Below, one piece after another: positions 11,081 through 23,571 of a DNA stretch of 64,000 nucleotides. A model generated the notes under the pieces. The model did no database searches and had not been told where the DNA came from. It saw nothing but the letters and a program-made list of their open reading frames with translations. Origin of the DNA: Xiphydria camelus (lineage: Eukaryota > Arthropoda > Insecta > Hymenoptera > Xiphydriidae); the NCBI GenBank assembly GCA_963678675.1, contig OY783197.1, forward strand, positions 15,370,402 through 15,434,401, read 5' to 3'. Each line of letters opens with the position of its first letter. Position 1 is the first letter of the stretch. The translations under genes and the position numbers were made by a program.

Positions 11081-11291
11081 TAGGCGTACAACTTTGCTTC
11101 CGCCGTTTTTCCGAAATTTGAGGCTTTATTGTAAAAAACTAGTTATACATTTATGATTCAAAGTATTGCCCATCGCTGACCACTACTTTCTCCCATCTTT
11201 CGGGCAGCGTATGAATTCAGCGTTGAAAAAACTGGTCATCTTTTGAAGTGATCCTCGAATCGAAAACGGCGGAAGCAAAGTTGTACACCTA
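11081..11291. mobile_element. Mariner MITE keeping the transposase C-terminus
   Basis: About 30-bp inverted ends starting TAGGYGTACAACTTTGC. Internally the minus strand still encodes LPERWEKVVVSDGQYFES and a stop, the standard end of many mariner transposases. This is a deletion derivative in which most of the gene was lost but the 3-prime end and both TIRs were kept. Confidence 0.75.
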
Positions 11292-11705
11292 TTGTGTGAA
11301 CGGTAACTGAATTACTTTTATGACATGGAATGGAAGTGTCTTAAAACTTATTTGTACATCTAGTGTTTTAAATACACTTATTTATGGAATATCTTTATTC
11401 ATTTTCACTTCAAAAATAATATAAAGATGCAAACAGTTAGATAATAATTTTTTCAACTGGTAAATGCGTACTACAGATGTGACAAATTCTATAGCTTCAT
11501 TATTGTTTGCTTATTTGAATATTTCAGGGGAATATTCTTGAAGACTCAATTTTTCAGGAAATGTAAACAAAAAATCAATGTTTGGAACCCTTTTATCGTG
11601 GTATTTCACCTTAATGAATAAACGTAAAGGTGTATAAACTAGCAATGAACATTTAAGAGAAAATCAAAATAGTACTTTAAACTGATATAACATTATAAAA
11701 CTTAC

Positions 11706-12189
11706 CCTTATCCGCATCCTCCTTTCCATTTAGAAACCATTTGGGTCTAACACAATTTTTCCCAGGTAAAAATTTAGTTAATTTAAAAGTACATTGTTGC
11801 ACCGCTACGTGCAAATGTGCCGTGACTACTTTACTCAATTTTCCATTTGGAACGATTTTCAAGATAGGCATTCTGTTTTCTCCAAAATGCACAAACTTTG
11901 CGCTTGTGACAATATCGTTTTGTATATTTGAAGCTATATATGACAAATATATAGCTCGTTTCCATAAATATCTATAATTCTGATGGTCGAGTTTTTGAAA
12001 CATTTTTGCAGGCATTTCGACCATTATATCGATAGTAACGTTAGGTCCTATAGCAGTGCCACTTCCATAAGAACCGATAATACTTATATTCGATGGCTTC
12101 AAGAATCGATAACCTCCTCTTTTATCCTTTAACTGACTTACAGTTGGTACCTGGATATGTAACTCTTTGAGTGGTTCCTCGTTTGTGAG
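11706..12189 (-). CDS. NOL6: NOL6 (Nrap/Utp22), second coding exon
   Basis: This exon encodes part of Nrap domain 1 of nucleolar protein 6, a structural component of the small-subunit processome that acts in early 18S rRNA maturation in the nucleolus. It is bounded by an acceptor (TTTACAG before 12189) and a donor (GTAAG from 11705). The 161 codons include a conserved block, GSYGSGTAIGPNVTIDIMVE, followed by MP, then YRYLWKRAIYLSYIA, then LPGKNCVRPKWF, which follow vertebrate NOL6 closely. The GSY and DxMV region corresponds to the nucleotidyltransferase-like fold, catalytically dead in this family. The exon starts in phase 0, matching the end of the exon at 37089-37505. It ends in phase 1; no following exon was found down to position 1. 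Confidence 0.9.
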
Positions 12190-12470
12190 CTGTAAAGAGT
12201 AAACAATTTTGAATGAATAATTAACAATAAGTAAGCCACTGATGGTTCACACACTTTTAAAGTAGTCCGATGGTGTTTGGCCAAAGTAAAAAATATAATA
12301 ATTAAACAATTATTCACAAAAAAGTAAACAGCATAAGATCATAAAATATTGCGTTTGTATTTATAAATATGATTACTAATATGTATTTGTCTCTATGTAA
12401 GTATTTATTCACACGGAAAATAATTTTTTTTTACTACTCGAAGACTCTGAATTGACTAATAAGGAAACCG

Positions 12471-13850
12471 TCCCAGGTATACCTCGCCGATTTTGTACAT
12501 TCTGATATACACAGGGAGACATTTTGAAAACTTGCCACCCCAATATCTCAGAAAGTTACAGAGATTTCCTAAAAAAGAAAAAATACGGGTTCAACAGCGG
12601 AGAGAGGGAACCAAAATGATATAATCGGAGACGCACCCACTCTAACCCCCTTAGGGGTAGCCCCCCCAACTTTTTAATCTTAAATAGCAACCCCTATGTA
12701 TGATACAGCGTTGGAAAGCTCTTTAAAAATGCTTTACAGCAACACCAAATTTTGGTACCTTTCGATGAGTAGTTTTCGCGTAAATCGAGAAAGAAACTGC
12801 CAGAAGTAAGTTTTGTCAATTTATTTATTAAAGGTCAATTATGTTACAGTAAATTTTCGAAGTGATTTCCATTATCTGATCTTACTCCCTGCGATTTCTT
12901 CTTATGGGGACATCTGAAATCTGTTGTTCTTCAAACTCAACCAGCAAGCATTAACCGACTGAAACAGCGAATTATGCAAGAATGTCGCAAAATTTCAAGA
13001 ACATTTGAAAAAGTCCGAAAAATCCATGGAAATCATTTCGAAAATTTATTTTAACGTAATTGACTTTTAATAAATAAATTGACAACTTACTTCAAGCAGT
13101 TTCTTTTTCGATTTGCGCAAAAACTACTCATCGAAAGGTACCAAAATTTGGTGTTGTTGTAAAGCATTTTTAAAGAGCTTTCCAACGCTGTATCATGCAT
13201 GGGGGGTTGCTATTTAAGATTACAAAGTTGGGGGGGCTACCCCTAAGGGGGTTGGAGGGGGTGCGTCTCCGATTATGTCATTTTGGTTCCCCCTCTCCAC
13301 TGCCGAAACCGTAATTTTTTTAAGAAAATCTCTGTAACTTTCAGAGATATTGGGGTTGCAAGTTTTCAAAATGTTACCCTGTATGTTATTCTACATCAAA
13401 ATCTAAGAGATAGGTACGTATTATATTTCTTTATCTGCGGATAAATATTTCTAGGGTGTGAAATTAACCCTCATAGTTGACAACTCCTAAGAGTGATTGC
13501 TGGTTTTCACATACTTGCAATTGATTTTTTGAAATGAAACCAAGTGGATAATAATCTACATAAAAAATGATGAAAAATGCTATTTATTAGATTTCGTGAG
13601 GGTAATAAATTGTATTTTTCATTATTTTTTATGTAGATTATTATCCACTTGGTTTTATTTCAAAAGATCAATTGCAAGTATGTGAAAACCAGCAATCACT
13701 CCTAGGAGTTGTCAAATTTGAGGGTTAATTTCACCCCCTAGAAATGTTTTTCCGCAGATAAAAAAAAAGACGTATCACTTAGATTTTGATGTAGAATAAC
13801 ATATATCAGAATGAACGAAATCGGCGAGGTACACCTGGGACGGTTTCCTT
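12471..13850. mobile_element. Foldback MITE (outer), split by a second MITE
   Basis: Removing 12510-13381 leaves a nearly continuous hairpin of about 510 bp. The left arm starts AAGGAAACCGTCCCAGGT and the right arm ends with its complement at 13850. The arms meet near 13590 around a short loop. There is no coding capacity. Because the right arm keeps an uninterrupted copy of the insertion target (near 13796-13808), the site of the inner insertion is precisely defined. Confidence 0.85.
12510..13381. mobile_element. Mariner-derived foldback MITE (inner), TA target
   Basis: Inverted ends with CAGGG then ACATTTTGAAAACTTG, flanked by TA at 12508-12509 and 13382-13383. Long arms run to about 12830 and 13080. 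The plus strand at 12877-13055 carries LTPCDFFLWGHLK followed by a decayed tail, the C-terminal catalytic block of a mariner-type transposase. It is therefore a mariner internal-deletion derivative whose ends have become long inverted arms. Confidence 0.8.
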
Positions 13851-14022
13851 GTAAGTTTCTAGACCGTACCCAACTCTTGAAGTTATAATTTTCATGAGTG
13901 CGTGTTCTGATATAATTAGAACCTTCTTTCGTCGAGTTTTGCCCAAATATATGTGCCACATTACTACATACCAAGATAGATCTTATATTGTAGTACAAAC
14001 TTTATTAAAATATATACCTACA

Positions 14023-14233
14023 TATAGGGTTAATCTCAGAACGCGGGCCATAGAAATTGTACGAGTGCAAGCGAAAACATGTGACGAGTGTTCAAGAGCC
14101 TCCCTGTTGCACACTTTCTTAAACTAGTCCAATTGGAGTATGTGAGACAGAGAGGCTCTTATGCACTCGTAACATGTTCTCATCCGCACTCGTACAATTC
14201 TTATGGCCCGCGTTCTGACATCCACCCTGTATA
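14023..14233. mobile_element. Foldback MITE with CAGAACGCGGG arms
   Basis: A hairpin of about 210 bp. The outer ends read TATAGGGTTAATCTCAGAA at the left and a complement ending CACCCTGTATA at the right. Both arms carry GAACGCGGGCCATA and a repeated GCACTCGTA word. It belongs to the TATACAGGG-ended group of TA-inserting MITEs. Confidence 0.75.
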
Positions 14234-14443
14234 TCATACTTGAACAAAATACAGAAATAAATTGTGCAACGTGGAAACAACGCTACTTTACCTACATAAG
14301 TTTGTATCGAACCTAATCTAAGTTACTTGACAATTAAATAAATACTTATATCCTGGTGCGTATAGGTTATTGAAAATATCGACAAGAGAATCAACTATGA
14401 GTAGGTGGAAAATTTGAGGAAGTAGGACGATTAAGACAAAAAA

Positions 14444-14725
14444 ATGAATGAAACTAAAGCATTGCTTGAATATAAAAAGCAACAACAGGCTACAAAACCT
14501 GAATTTCCGATAAGAGGATTACGAATTGTTGATATAGCATTGTTGTCAAAGCAGATAATAAGTGGTACTTGCAATAAAAAACTACTTGATTGCATAAAGT
14601 CAGAAAAAAGATCTGGTCTAGCTGTAGTTTTTTATGCAAAATGTGATAATTGTCAAGCCGAGAAAAAAATTCACTCATCTAGGAAAACGACATCATATTC
14701 ATTAGGAATTCTCTTCACGATATAA
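14444..14725 (+). pseudogene. Kolobok/Mutator-type transposase N-terminal fragment
   Basis: The 93-residue frame includes LRIVDIALLSKQIISGTC, then GLAVVFYAKCDNCQAEKKI. This resembles the zinc-binding N-terminal part of the transposase family represented intact at 1432-3189 (KIVLSCEKC region), but is from a different subfamily. It starts at an ATG and ends in a non-homologous tail. No catalytic GDGSW block follows in the next 600 bp. Confidence 0.55.
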
Positions 14726-15379
14726 ATTGCACCACTGCTTTTGGTTAGTTATTACTCTTATTTTATTGATCTTTACTTTATTACAAATTCATTTCAATAA
14801 AACTAGACTTTTCAGTAAGTTATCTGAATACCGGAGTTGGTTATGATCTGTTATATAATTTACTTTCAGTAATAGATATTGCTCTGCCATATTATCAAAT
14901 TTTAAAAAATCAGAGTGTCATATGGCTCCTGCCTTTCTAAGCGTAGCTGGTAACACTTTTAAAACAGCAATTCAAAAAAAAATAGAACTTACTAAAGTTA
15001 CTAATTCGACTGAATAAGTTTTCTATTCATTATATTACAAAGCAAATTATATATTACATTCCTTTTGTGTTATAGATTAGGGTAACACAAGCAAGAATTT
15101 AAAGTCAGTAAATATTCCATAAATTTAGATGCATAGAATAGAAGCAATCATCAATAAGATAATGTTTTATAACATTTATACTGTGATGATCTTTATTTTG
15201 TTAACATTTTATAGAATTGTATTATCTTCTGTTTCAATGGTTCATAAGATTTTTCCACATTTCTTATTTTAATTATTTTCCTGCTACTTTTAATCATTTA
15301 CTCTAACACTATGTTTTTCCACTAATTTCGAGTCAAAATACAATCGCTCTTATTGTGAAATCACAATAAGTATTGTATG

Positions 15380-15909
15380 CAGGGTGTTCACGCCCAGGCT
15401 CCGAGACTGAATGGAGCTTATTTGAAATGTACCGCATACGTGATCCAATGATTCAGTTAGCCTCTCGTGCCGTCACCACGGCCATCTATTAATTGGAAAC
15501 TGAAATGCATACATCTCGGGACGTCTAAATTAGCAATACAGCCTGCCAATAAAATGTCAACATAACCTGTACCTGCTTAGTGACTTAGTGATTTTTTACA
15601 TTCCTCAAAGACGTATCTGTCGCGAAGTGAGCGCGTGACTTTAGGAGGGAAGGCGAATTAATTTTGGATACTCCTAAAGATAAGAACACCCATTTTCACG
15701 TGACCCTGGAGAGGTACGCATTCACAACACTCTACCTTCAAGGTAACGTGGAAATGGGTGTTCTTACTTTTAGGAGTATCTAAAATTAATTCTTCTCTCC
15801 TGCAGTCACTCGATAATTTCGCGGCAGATACGTACTTGAGGAACATAAACAACCACCGAGTTACTGAGCAAGTACAGGTTATAATTTCTGGTTATGTTGA
15901 CATTTTATT
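15380..15909. mobile_element. One end of the GGGTGTTCACGCCCAGG family plus a nested hairpin
   Basis: The left end AGGGTGTTCACGCCCAGG matches both ends of the complete element at 34474-36867. From 15547 to 15909 lies a strong palindrome whose arms contain CCCATTTTCACGTG-type sequence and AATTAATTTTGGATACTCC. The GAGCARGTACAGGTTAT segment near 15870 also occurs near 34565, linking the two loci. No right terminus matching the left was found, so the copy is incomplete. Confidence 0.6.
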
Positions 15910-16699
15910 TCATAAATCTAGGAGATTGGTACTTTTTGAAGAAAATTGGTACATTGAAGAAAATTAAAATGGAATTTCTTAAACTTTTTCTTAAAAAAAT
16001 ATGTAATTTCAAAAGATGGCAATGTTCACATTGCATCGAGAAGGAAAATTGTGTTACATGCCTAGTAAGGCCTTTACCAGGTCCCTAACACATAACTCCT
16101 GACCCTAACCCCCCCCCCCCCAGGGGGACTCTGACCCCAGGTCCCTAACCTGACTAAGTCCCAATTTACTTGATCAGCACATGGTCATGGATCTTACAAT
16201 TAGATCACATTTTTATTCGGAGAGCTGGAGCAAAGTTGGAAATGATCAAATTACCCAGCGGCTGCCAGCCGTACTCTTTTTTAATTTTACAAGAGGCTAC
16301 TTATAAGCCACTTAAGAGGCCCACTTTTTGAAACAACATACCTTTAAAAAAAGTCACAGAAATCCAATAATTTTTTCGAATTTTTAAAATGAGTCCATTT
16401 GCTAGATTTATTGAAAATAAAATTTTATTGTAAAATTATTTACTTAAAGGAACCTTTTTGAGAAGAACAATTCTTTTTGAAGAAAATGATTTTAAAGTTC
16501 CTTTCTTTCACGATCGATATTTTTCGGAGATAGAAATTATTTAATGTACACGTGCACGAGTATTTCTTCAGATAAATACCTAGATTTTAAACCAACTTAG
16601 CATTTCCCATTAACTCCCGTACTTTCTCATGCAGTTTTAATTTTTAATATCTCTCTTATTCTAAACGTTAGAAAAAATTCTTCTAACATAAACCGTGTC

Positions 16700-17060
16700 G
16701 CCGGCAGTGGTCGAGTGGTCAAAGTGCTGGCCTCTCGAAGACTGCTTGGGCGATAGGTCTAGGGTTCGAATCCCGGCTTGTGGAAAAATAATTTTTCCGG
16801 GATCCGGGGATCGAGCTAAGACGGGCTGTACATGGACGGGTGGAGAGGGGAGGCTTCTGCATGGAGGACTCCCCCCCACCCCCCAGATTGAGGACAGAGA
16901 GAACCCCCCTCTGGTTGAAACACCTGGGAGGGCTAAGGAGCTTCTGCATGGAGGCCCTGGGCTCACCGGGGGTTGAGAGCGGACGAGGAGACCTCGCTGT
17001 CTGAGTTGCCCCAAGTGTGGCTCGGGCATAATGGTCCAGAAGGACTGAGTGCCCGGTAAA
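16700..17060 (+). mobile_element. tRNA-derived SINE, near full length
   Basis: The head resembles tRNA-Ser: A box TGGTCGAGTGG at 16708-16718, B box GGTTCGAATCC at 16763-16773, and CTCGAAG in the anticodon position. It is followed by a G/C-rich body (GGGATCCGGGGATCGAGC, GGCTTCTGCATGG repeated twice, CTGGGCTCACCGGGGG). A second copy on the minus strand (56743 down to 52997) confirms the consensus. Internal promoter boxes could serve RNA polymerase III. The 3-prime end abuts the TA at 17061 where a foldback element begins. Confidence 0.85.
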
Positions 17061-19592
17061 TAGAGCAGGCGCTAGAGGTATGTGAGTATGCAAAATATGA
17101 GGACCGAATTCCGCCAATGGATTTGAGTTAAGAATAGGTCGAAGATTAATAATCCGGATCTTTTTTGCCGGTAAATTTTTTGGTGCAATTTTTTTTACCA
17201 CCTCTCCTCTTATACTGGTCAACAAAATTACATTTTTTTCTGTTACACGAACCAGACCAGGTGATTCTTATAGATTTATGTGCGCTAAAAACGAATCTGA
17301 CCCTGAAATTTGCGTATCACGTCAGGATTTTGAAATACTTGAGGTTAAATATACGAGAACGGGCGATTTTTGCCATATTCATGGGTCTATTACAATGAAA
17401 CTAAACAATTTTTCTTAATTGCACTTACAGCATTTGAAAGTGTCGTTTTTGAACTTTTCAATACATTACTTGATTGTTCCTAAACGATTTTACAAAGCCA
17501 AATTTCAGTACAAGTCGATCGTTTAGGTCCATCGCGCCACGCGCCTAAATGTATCAGGAGTCTGGATTATACAGTTTTGCAAACACTTCACTAATACTGT
17601 CTTTTCTCCTAACTGCTGCTTTTTTAATATTGAGCACTGTAGTTGATTTCGGTTCTTCCACTAAGTCATTTGTTTTATTACAAAATAAACACCATTGTCC
17701 CTTCGGCTTTTTTTTTACATTTACCACTTCTAACGACAGTTCTTCGGTTGCTGCGCGATTAATTGTTCAACTTGTCGGTTGATTCAATTTGTTATATCCG
17801 CTTTCACTGAATATTTCACACTTTATTAAAATAACGTTGGTACATATTTGTTATATATCGATTATAGTGTTCGAGTTCCGCGAGGGACTTGAATATCGCT
17901 TACGTATCTTGAAGTTTCACAATAGCGTGGATCACAATTCTTTGAAGTTTTGCACTACAATACACGGGGAGGATTTAGTCTTGTCTTATATACCCCAAAA
18001 TGCAACAACGTTTAGCCTGTGGAAGGGGTAGCGTGGTCTGACGTTATACCTCTTAATTGGCTGCATGGCGAAATATAGATTGGACAAATGCTTATATCGG
18101 GAAATTTCCCAACGGCGTTAAAAATACCGTTGCAGAATTTCCCCGGACTCTGGAAACTCGGGCTCTGAATGTCTCGATCGGTCTTCCACTACCCCTCGTT
18201 AATTAGTTTATAGAAAGGATACCTGGCACGTTCGCGACCTAAGCCTGCCAAAATATGTCGCTTTGCTGATATTGGGATTTCCCTAAGTCCTCGAATTATT
18301 GAGTTATATTTAGGTGGCGCAGAAACTCCGTCTCCCGTGAGACAGAACTATATTTCTAACGAGTTTCTCAATAAAACACGCTTTAAACAGATACTCAAAA
18401 ACAATGAAAATCGAATTATTTTATGTGTATACAGAGTGTTCGGAAAAAACACCGACACAGAAATAGGGGTGATAGGTTACGTCATTACAAGTATTTTGAT
18501 ATAAGGGACCTATACCCACAAGCGCCCCCTTCTGGAGATATCAACTTTTCAAGTTTATAACGACCGAGGTTGATCAAAGTAGAATAATAAGAAACGTATC
18601 AAGATGGTAACGAATATTTAATTTTACGAGATACAAAAACAATATACTACAGCAAATGCTCAAAATGACGGCCACCCATGTCCATGCAACATCGGAAACG
18701 ATTCTGGATAGATGTGCCACTGCGCAAACTGCTTGCGGAAAGAATAACCGCTTGGCTCAAGTCCTTGTACTTTTCGAAGATGATGCGGATACAAGGAGAT
18801 TTCATTTGTTTTTCAATTGTACAGGTAGACAAAAAACTCAATATTATTCTACTTTGATCAACCTCGGTCGTTATAAACTTGAAAAGTTGATATCTCCAGA
18901 AGGGGGCGCTTGCGGGTATAGGTCCCTTATATCAAAATACTTGTAATGACGTAACCTATCACCCCTATTTCTGTGTCGGTGTTTTTTCCGAACACCCTGT
19001 ATAACAAATACGACTCTGTAACGCAACGTTTTTATGTCAATTAACGTAAACAGCTAACCGCGCTATGCTTATGTAGGTCCACCGCACCACGCGCCTGATA
19101 CATTTAGGCGCGTTGCACGGTGGACCTAAATGATCGATTTTTCGTACTGAAATTTGGCTTTGTAAAATCGTTTAGGAACAATCAAGTAATGTAATGAAAA
19201 GTTCAAAAACGTCACTTTCAAATGCTGTAAGTGCAATTAAGAAAAATTGTTTAGTTTCATTGTAATAGACCCGTGAATATGGTCAAAATCGCCCGTTCTC
19301 GTATATTTAACCTAAAGTATTTCAAAATCCTGACGTGATACGCAAATTTCAGGGTCAGATTCGTTTTTAGCGCACATAAATCTATAAGAATCACCTGGTC
19401 TGGTTCGTGTAACAGAAAAAAAATGTAATTTTGTTGACCAGTGTAAGAGGAGAGGTGGTAAAAAAAAATTGCACCAAAAAATGGACCGGCAAGATCCGGA
19501 TTATTAATCTTTGACCTCTTCTTAACTCAAATCCATTGGCGGAATTCGGTCCTCATATTTTGCATACTCACATACCTCTAGCGCCCGCTCTA
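17061..19592. mobile_element. 2.5-kb foldback element with about 480-bp arms
   Basis: Ends are TA then GAGCAGGCGCTAGAGG at the left and CCTCTAGCGCCCGCTC then TA at the right, giving a TA duplication. The arms (17061-17545 and 19110-19592) are near-identical in inverse orientation. A GGTCCACCGCACCACGCG hairpin closes the inner end of the right arm. The interior (17550-19070) has no recognised gene: on the minus strand at 17549-17782 there is a short frame with CLFC, and 18429-19003 is a separate nested foldback. Confidence 0.75.
18429..19003. repeat. Nested foldback repeat, complete copy
   Basis: A hairpin with arms of about 170 bp, ends ATACAGAGTGTTCGG and CCGAACACCCTGTAT. It lies inside the 17061-19592 element. 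The right arm is the same sequence as 1-188 of the window. The loop (18600-18810) has no recognised coding sequence. Confidence 0.8.
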
Positions 19593-19850
19593 AAATGCCA
19601 AATACAGAATACAGAACATAAACCGCGCAAAATAGTTTTATCTTTCAATTAAATAAACAAAAATGTGATTAAGTTGGTAAAGCTTTTCCATCGGACTATC
19701 TTAAGTAACGTGATTCATATTTATAAAGTTAAAAAAGGGATGTCTTAATCTAGAATTAGTATTAATACTAAAAGACTTGGGTAAATAGAATGGTAATAAT
19801 AACCTCAGAATTTAAAAGGAACTTCGCAATAGTAGTTATTAAGAAGCCGA

Positions 19851-20090
19851 CATACCTCGCACAAAACTTGTCGTAGTAGGGCTACGCTCATTTCGTAACG
19901 GGAAACAATGTCCATACCAAACTTAACACACTTTCAGACCAAATATAATTTGGTTACTATAGAAACCTTTAATGATATTTGGTCTGAAAGTGTGTTAAGT
20001 TTGGTATGGACATTGTTTCCCGTTACGAAATGAGCGTAGCCCTACTGCGACAAGTTTTGCATGCGTTTCGAGGAGGTATGTCGGCCTCTT
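19851..20090. mobile_element. Near-perfect palindromic MITE, 240 bp
   Basis: Arms of about 105 bp (AAGAAGCCGACATACCTC outward, ending ACCAAATAT) are complementary with very few mismatches around a loop of roughly 25 bp. No coding capacity. The high arm identity suggests recent formation or arm homogenisation. Confidence 0.85.
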
Positions 20091-20138
20091 AAGCGTTTTC
20101 TAAAACTATTTTTGTACGAAATTTGGCAGTAGAATTTT

Positions 20139-20705
20139 GTATACCGTATGTCCGTTCCCAGGCGCATCACTTTTGAATTTCCCTGACATTTGACTTCGGT
20201 AGTGTGGACAGTGATCGAGTCATTTTTAGTTCGAGTTGGATTCAGAAGAGCGCGCTGCGTAAAAGTGAGATGTGTCGAATTTTTGATTTCCCGATGGCTA
20301 TTAATTCGGGAGATCGAAGTCTTTAGTTCAACCTCGAAATCGTGAAGTTTTGAGAATAATAGTGAATAATTTTTAGAAGTGATAAGAAATAATCATACGG
20401 GTTTCTTCGATGAAATTTCCCAAGTATTTAAAAATCGGTATCCGATTTTTCATTCACTATTATTTAAAACTTTAAATTATTCACTATTATTCAAAACTTC
20501 ACGATTTTGAGGCTAAACTAAACAGTTCGATCTCCCGAATTGACAGCCATCGGGAAATCAGACGTTCGACACTTCTCACTCTTATGCAGCGCACTCTTCT
20601 GAAGCCAACTCGAACTATAAATGACTCGAGCACCGTCCACACTACCGAAGTAAAATGTCAGGGAAATTCAAAAGCGATGCGTCTGGGAATGGACACACGG
20701 TATAT
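20139..20705. mobile_element. Foldback MITE, TATACCG family, copy 1
   Basis: Ends TATACCGTATGTCCGTTCCC and the inverse complement at 20690-20704. Arms include TTGACTTCGGTAGTGTGGAC and CCCGATGGCTATTAATTCGGG, the latter itself self-complementary. The same arms occur in the longer copy at 59849-60667. The loop near 20410-20450 is unique. Confidence 0.8.
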
Positions 20706-22741
20706 CTACAGGGTCTCCATCCACTTATGGACCAACATATTTGACAATATTCAGCGCAAAATTCTGATTATTATGCAATTTATCCGGTTGTTATTGGAGA
20801 GTTACTGCATTACCGAGAAGAAAATTATTTAAATTTCATTAAAATTGTGTTCAAACGAACCGTACAAAAATGTTTAACGTCATCTGTAGTATAATGATGT
20901 CATGAATCAAGTGACAATCAGCCTTACCATGCGGTAGCAGTATCATGACTAATGACTTTTATACGTTAAAATAAATTGTAAGTCTTTTAGCATGATTGAT
21001 TACGCGTGGAAAATAGGATAGTGAGTTATTATCCTCTTATAGCCCAGATCTTATTTCAGTGTAGAAATTATTTTTTCTTGTATTGTTTTTAGGTTCAAAG
21101 GTGTTTACAAAAATAGTCAAGGGTATTAGAAACTTATATTTTATTAATACAAAAAAAATTAAATGTGCCCCAAATGGAACAATGGTCCATTATGAATTAC
21201 ACATGATGCGTTCATCGTTCATTCCTAGTTATAGTCCAGTCATTGAAGTCCTGAATTAGAAATAATTAAAGAGGATCTGAATTTCTCACAGTAGGTACTG
21301 TTTGCACCCTACAACAACTTCCTGATATTTTGAAGGATCATCCCCGGTCGGATTGTTTAAAAAAGAGATGTAAACAAAAAAAAACGATTTTTTGCGAATA
21401 TCTCTTCAACTTTCAAGAATAACGAGAAAATCTTCAAATAAAAGTTGTAAATAATCGAAGTTATAATAAAAAATTTTTAGTGAAATTTTTACCTATATGC
21501 AATAGGGAAGCGGCAAAATGCGTTCAAAATTTGCGCACCACCTAAGGGAGCATGCTGCGCTTAAAAAGTTCATAAGAAATCGAAAAATTACTCTTTTTCG
21601 ATGATTTTTTTTTTAAATCGCATCTACAGGAGTAGACCTACATTTTGAGAGAAAGAAAAAAAAATTAATGCATTATTAATGCGATTATTGATTATTTTAG
21701 ATTTTAAACCGATTTTTTTCACTGAAAACATTGGGGAACAATTTGTTTTCTTTTAACTTGGTATTCGTTAGATTATTATCTAAAAAAAAGTCCTGTACGG
21801 CTTCGCACTGAATACCTTCTGTGTGGAGATATAATATAATATAATACAACTGATTTTCTGGTGAGTAGCAGTCCTGAATGAAATCTGTGGCCGCACCACT
21901 GTACTGGGGACCGACAGAGAACGCGTATATATTCCCGACTCTCTCTTAGTCATAAACGCGTTCTGCACTGCGCGAAGCCGTCTGTGCCTCTACCAAGGAG
22001 TAGGTGTCCAACTACCTGCTCTTTACCTCTGTAGACCTTCGGCACGCTGTCAAAAAGTGCAATGGTAGTATCATGTATGCCCTTTGAGGTTTCGGTAATA
22101 ATGCATATGCTGATAAACGACCAAGCAAAATTGACAGGTCCCCGTGGAACTTGTGTTGGAGAAGTTAATTACTTATTGCAAAAAAAAATCGCATCTTGCA
22201 ATGATAGTATCACGTATGCCGAGCATGTGAAACGATAATTCATAGAAAAAATAATATATATTGAAGGCATAGTATGATCGGCATACGTGTATCGTAGGGA
22301 CTAAGGGTCGGTATATGCTCTAAAAAGTGTTGTAAATTCAGAATTTTTTAAATGATCATATCACATATCATGTCCAACTACCTACTCTTAACCTCTACTG
22401 CGCCATGAGGACGACAGAGGTGGGAGCTAAACAGTATTTCTCTCTGTTGAAACACGTAGTGCGTGCTAGCGACGAATAAACGTTGTTGGAGCAATGCGGG
22501 TAATTTGTTAGTGTATAGTAATATCCATTTTATTAAGTAAGAAAATTCTTTTATTTTGTGGGTGATTGTAAATTTTTTTTTCTATTTTTACAATACCTTT
22601 AATTCAGAATTATCTTCTACAGGTGTCATCGAAATACTCCTGAAATGTTGAATTATACAGTTTTTTATTTGGGCACAAAGTTTTTAACGTTTAATAGAAA
22701 ATTTCAAAAATAATACAAAAATTATAAATACCTATTATTAT

Positions 22742-23073
22742 AACACATATACTTAAACTTGTTAATCCATATCTTCAAATATAATTATAAATAATTGAAT
22801 TTTTTTCAATACAGCATTTTTAGAAATTTCAAAAAGAATCAAAATCAATATCATTATCTATATCATCTTCTTCGAATTCATAAATAGTGTTCTCATTTGC
22901 GTTAATAAGAATGTCGTACTTGTTATAAATACTTGTTATAAATACATGATATAAATAAATATATAACATATATCCTTAAACTTGTTAATCCATATCTTCA
23001 AATGTGATTATAAATGATTGAATTTTTTTTCAATACACCATTTTTAAAAATTTCAAAAAGAATCAAAATCATA
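22742..23073. repeat. Direct duplication of about 108 bp, spacing 223 bp
   Basis: 22742-22850 recurs at 22965-23073 with about ten differences (CTTGTTAATCCATATCTTC is common to both). A third, inverted version forms the inner end of the right arm of the giant palindrome near 24110-24220. It marks a tandem duplication at the apex of the palindrome. Confidence 0.7.
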
Positions 23074-23164
23074 AGGTAATATAAGGTAAACTAAGGGCGC
23101 GTCAAAAAATTACCATTATGCGATACATAAATATTTTGTTTTTAAAAGATACAATTAAACGATT

Positions 23165-23571
23165 TTAAAGTTCTCTAAATAGAACACCATGCAACCCAAA
23201 AATTGTATAACGAAACAATATGCGCTCATAAAGAATAATTATATACGTGTTCTTTATTTGTTCTAGGCAAGAATTCTAAGACAACATTTTAGAACTGCTA
23301 TAGAATTGTTATGAGATTGCTTTGTATAACTGTGTTATAAAAATTCTTTAAGAGACTTGTGAGAACATTTATTCAACAATTCTCTAAGTGTTTCCCGCAG
23401 ACCTTACAGAACAGCTTCAAGAACTAAAAAGTTCTATAGAACGGTGCTCATTTTTACGGTATAAGTGTTGTAAGAACGCTTTGAAAATGTTCTTAGAAGA
23501 AACAGTGCTCTAAAAAATTTGCTCTAGAAACGTTCTTATAATTTGTATAGAACATGAAATTGTTAGCTGGG
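23165..23571. repeat. Block of AGAAC / GTTCT words ending in TTAGCTGGG
   Basis: At least a dozen copies of AGAAC or its complement GTTCT, often as TTCTAGAA-like pairs, occur in both orientations in about 400 bp. The block ends in GTTAGCTGGG, resembling the complement of the CCCAGATAGC terminus of the elements at 38788 and 48398. No matching left end was found. Confidence 0.5.

Noticed and set aside
16080..16165. CCCTAAC-like words resembling telomere repeats
   Set aside because: Only three scattered copies with a poly-C run; insect telomeres are TTAGG and no array exists.
16700..16785. tRNA-Ser-like sequence
   Set aside because: It has A and B boxes but is followed by a common SINE body, recurs in a second copy, and does not form a clean acceptor stem; treated as a SINE head, as is the copy near 56660-56743.
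17549..17782. Possible gene in the core of the 17061-19592 foldback
   Set aside because: The minus strand has a CLFC motif but with a stop and no family match or splice support.
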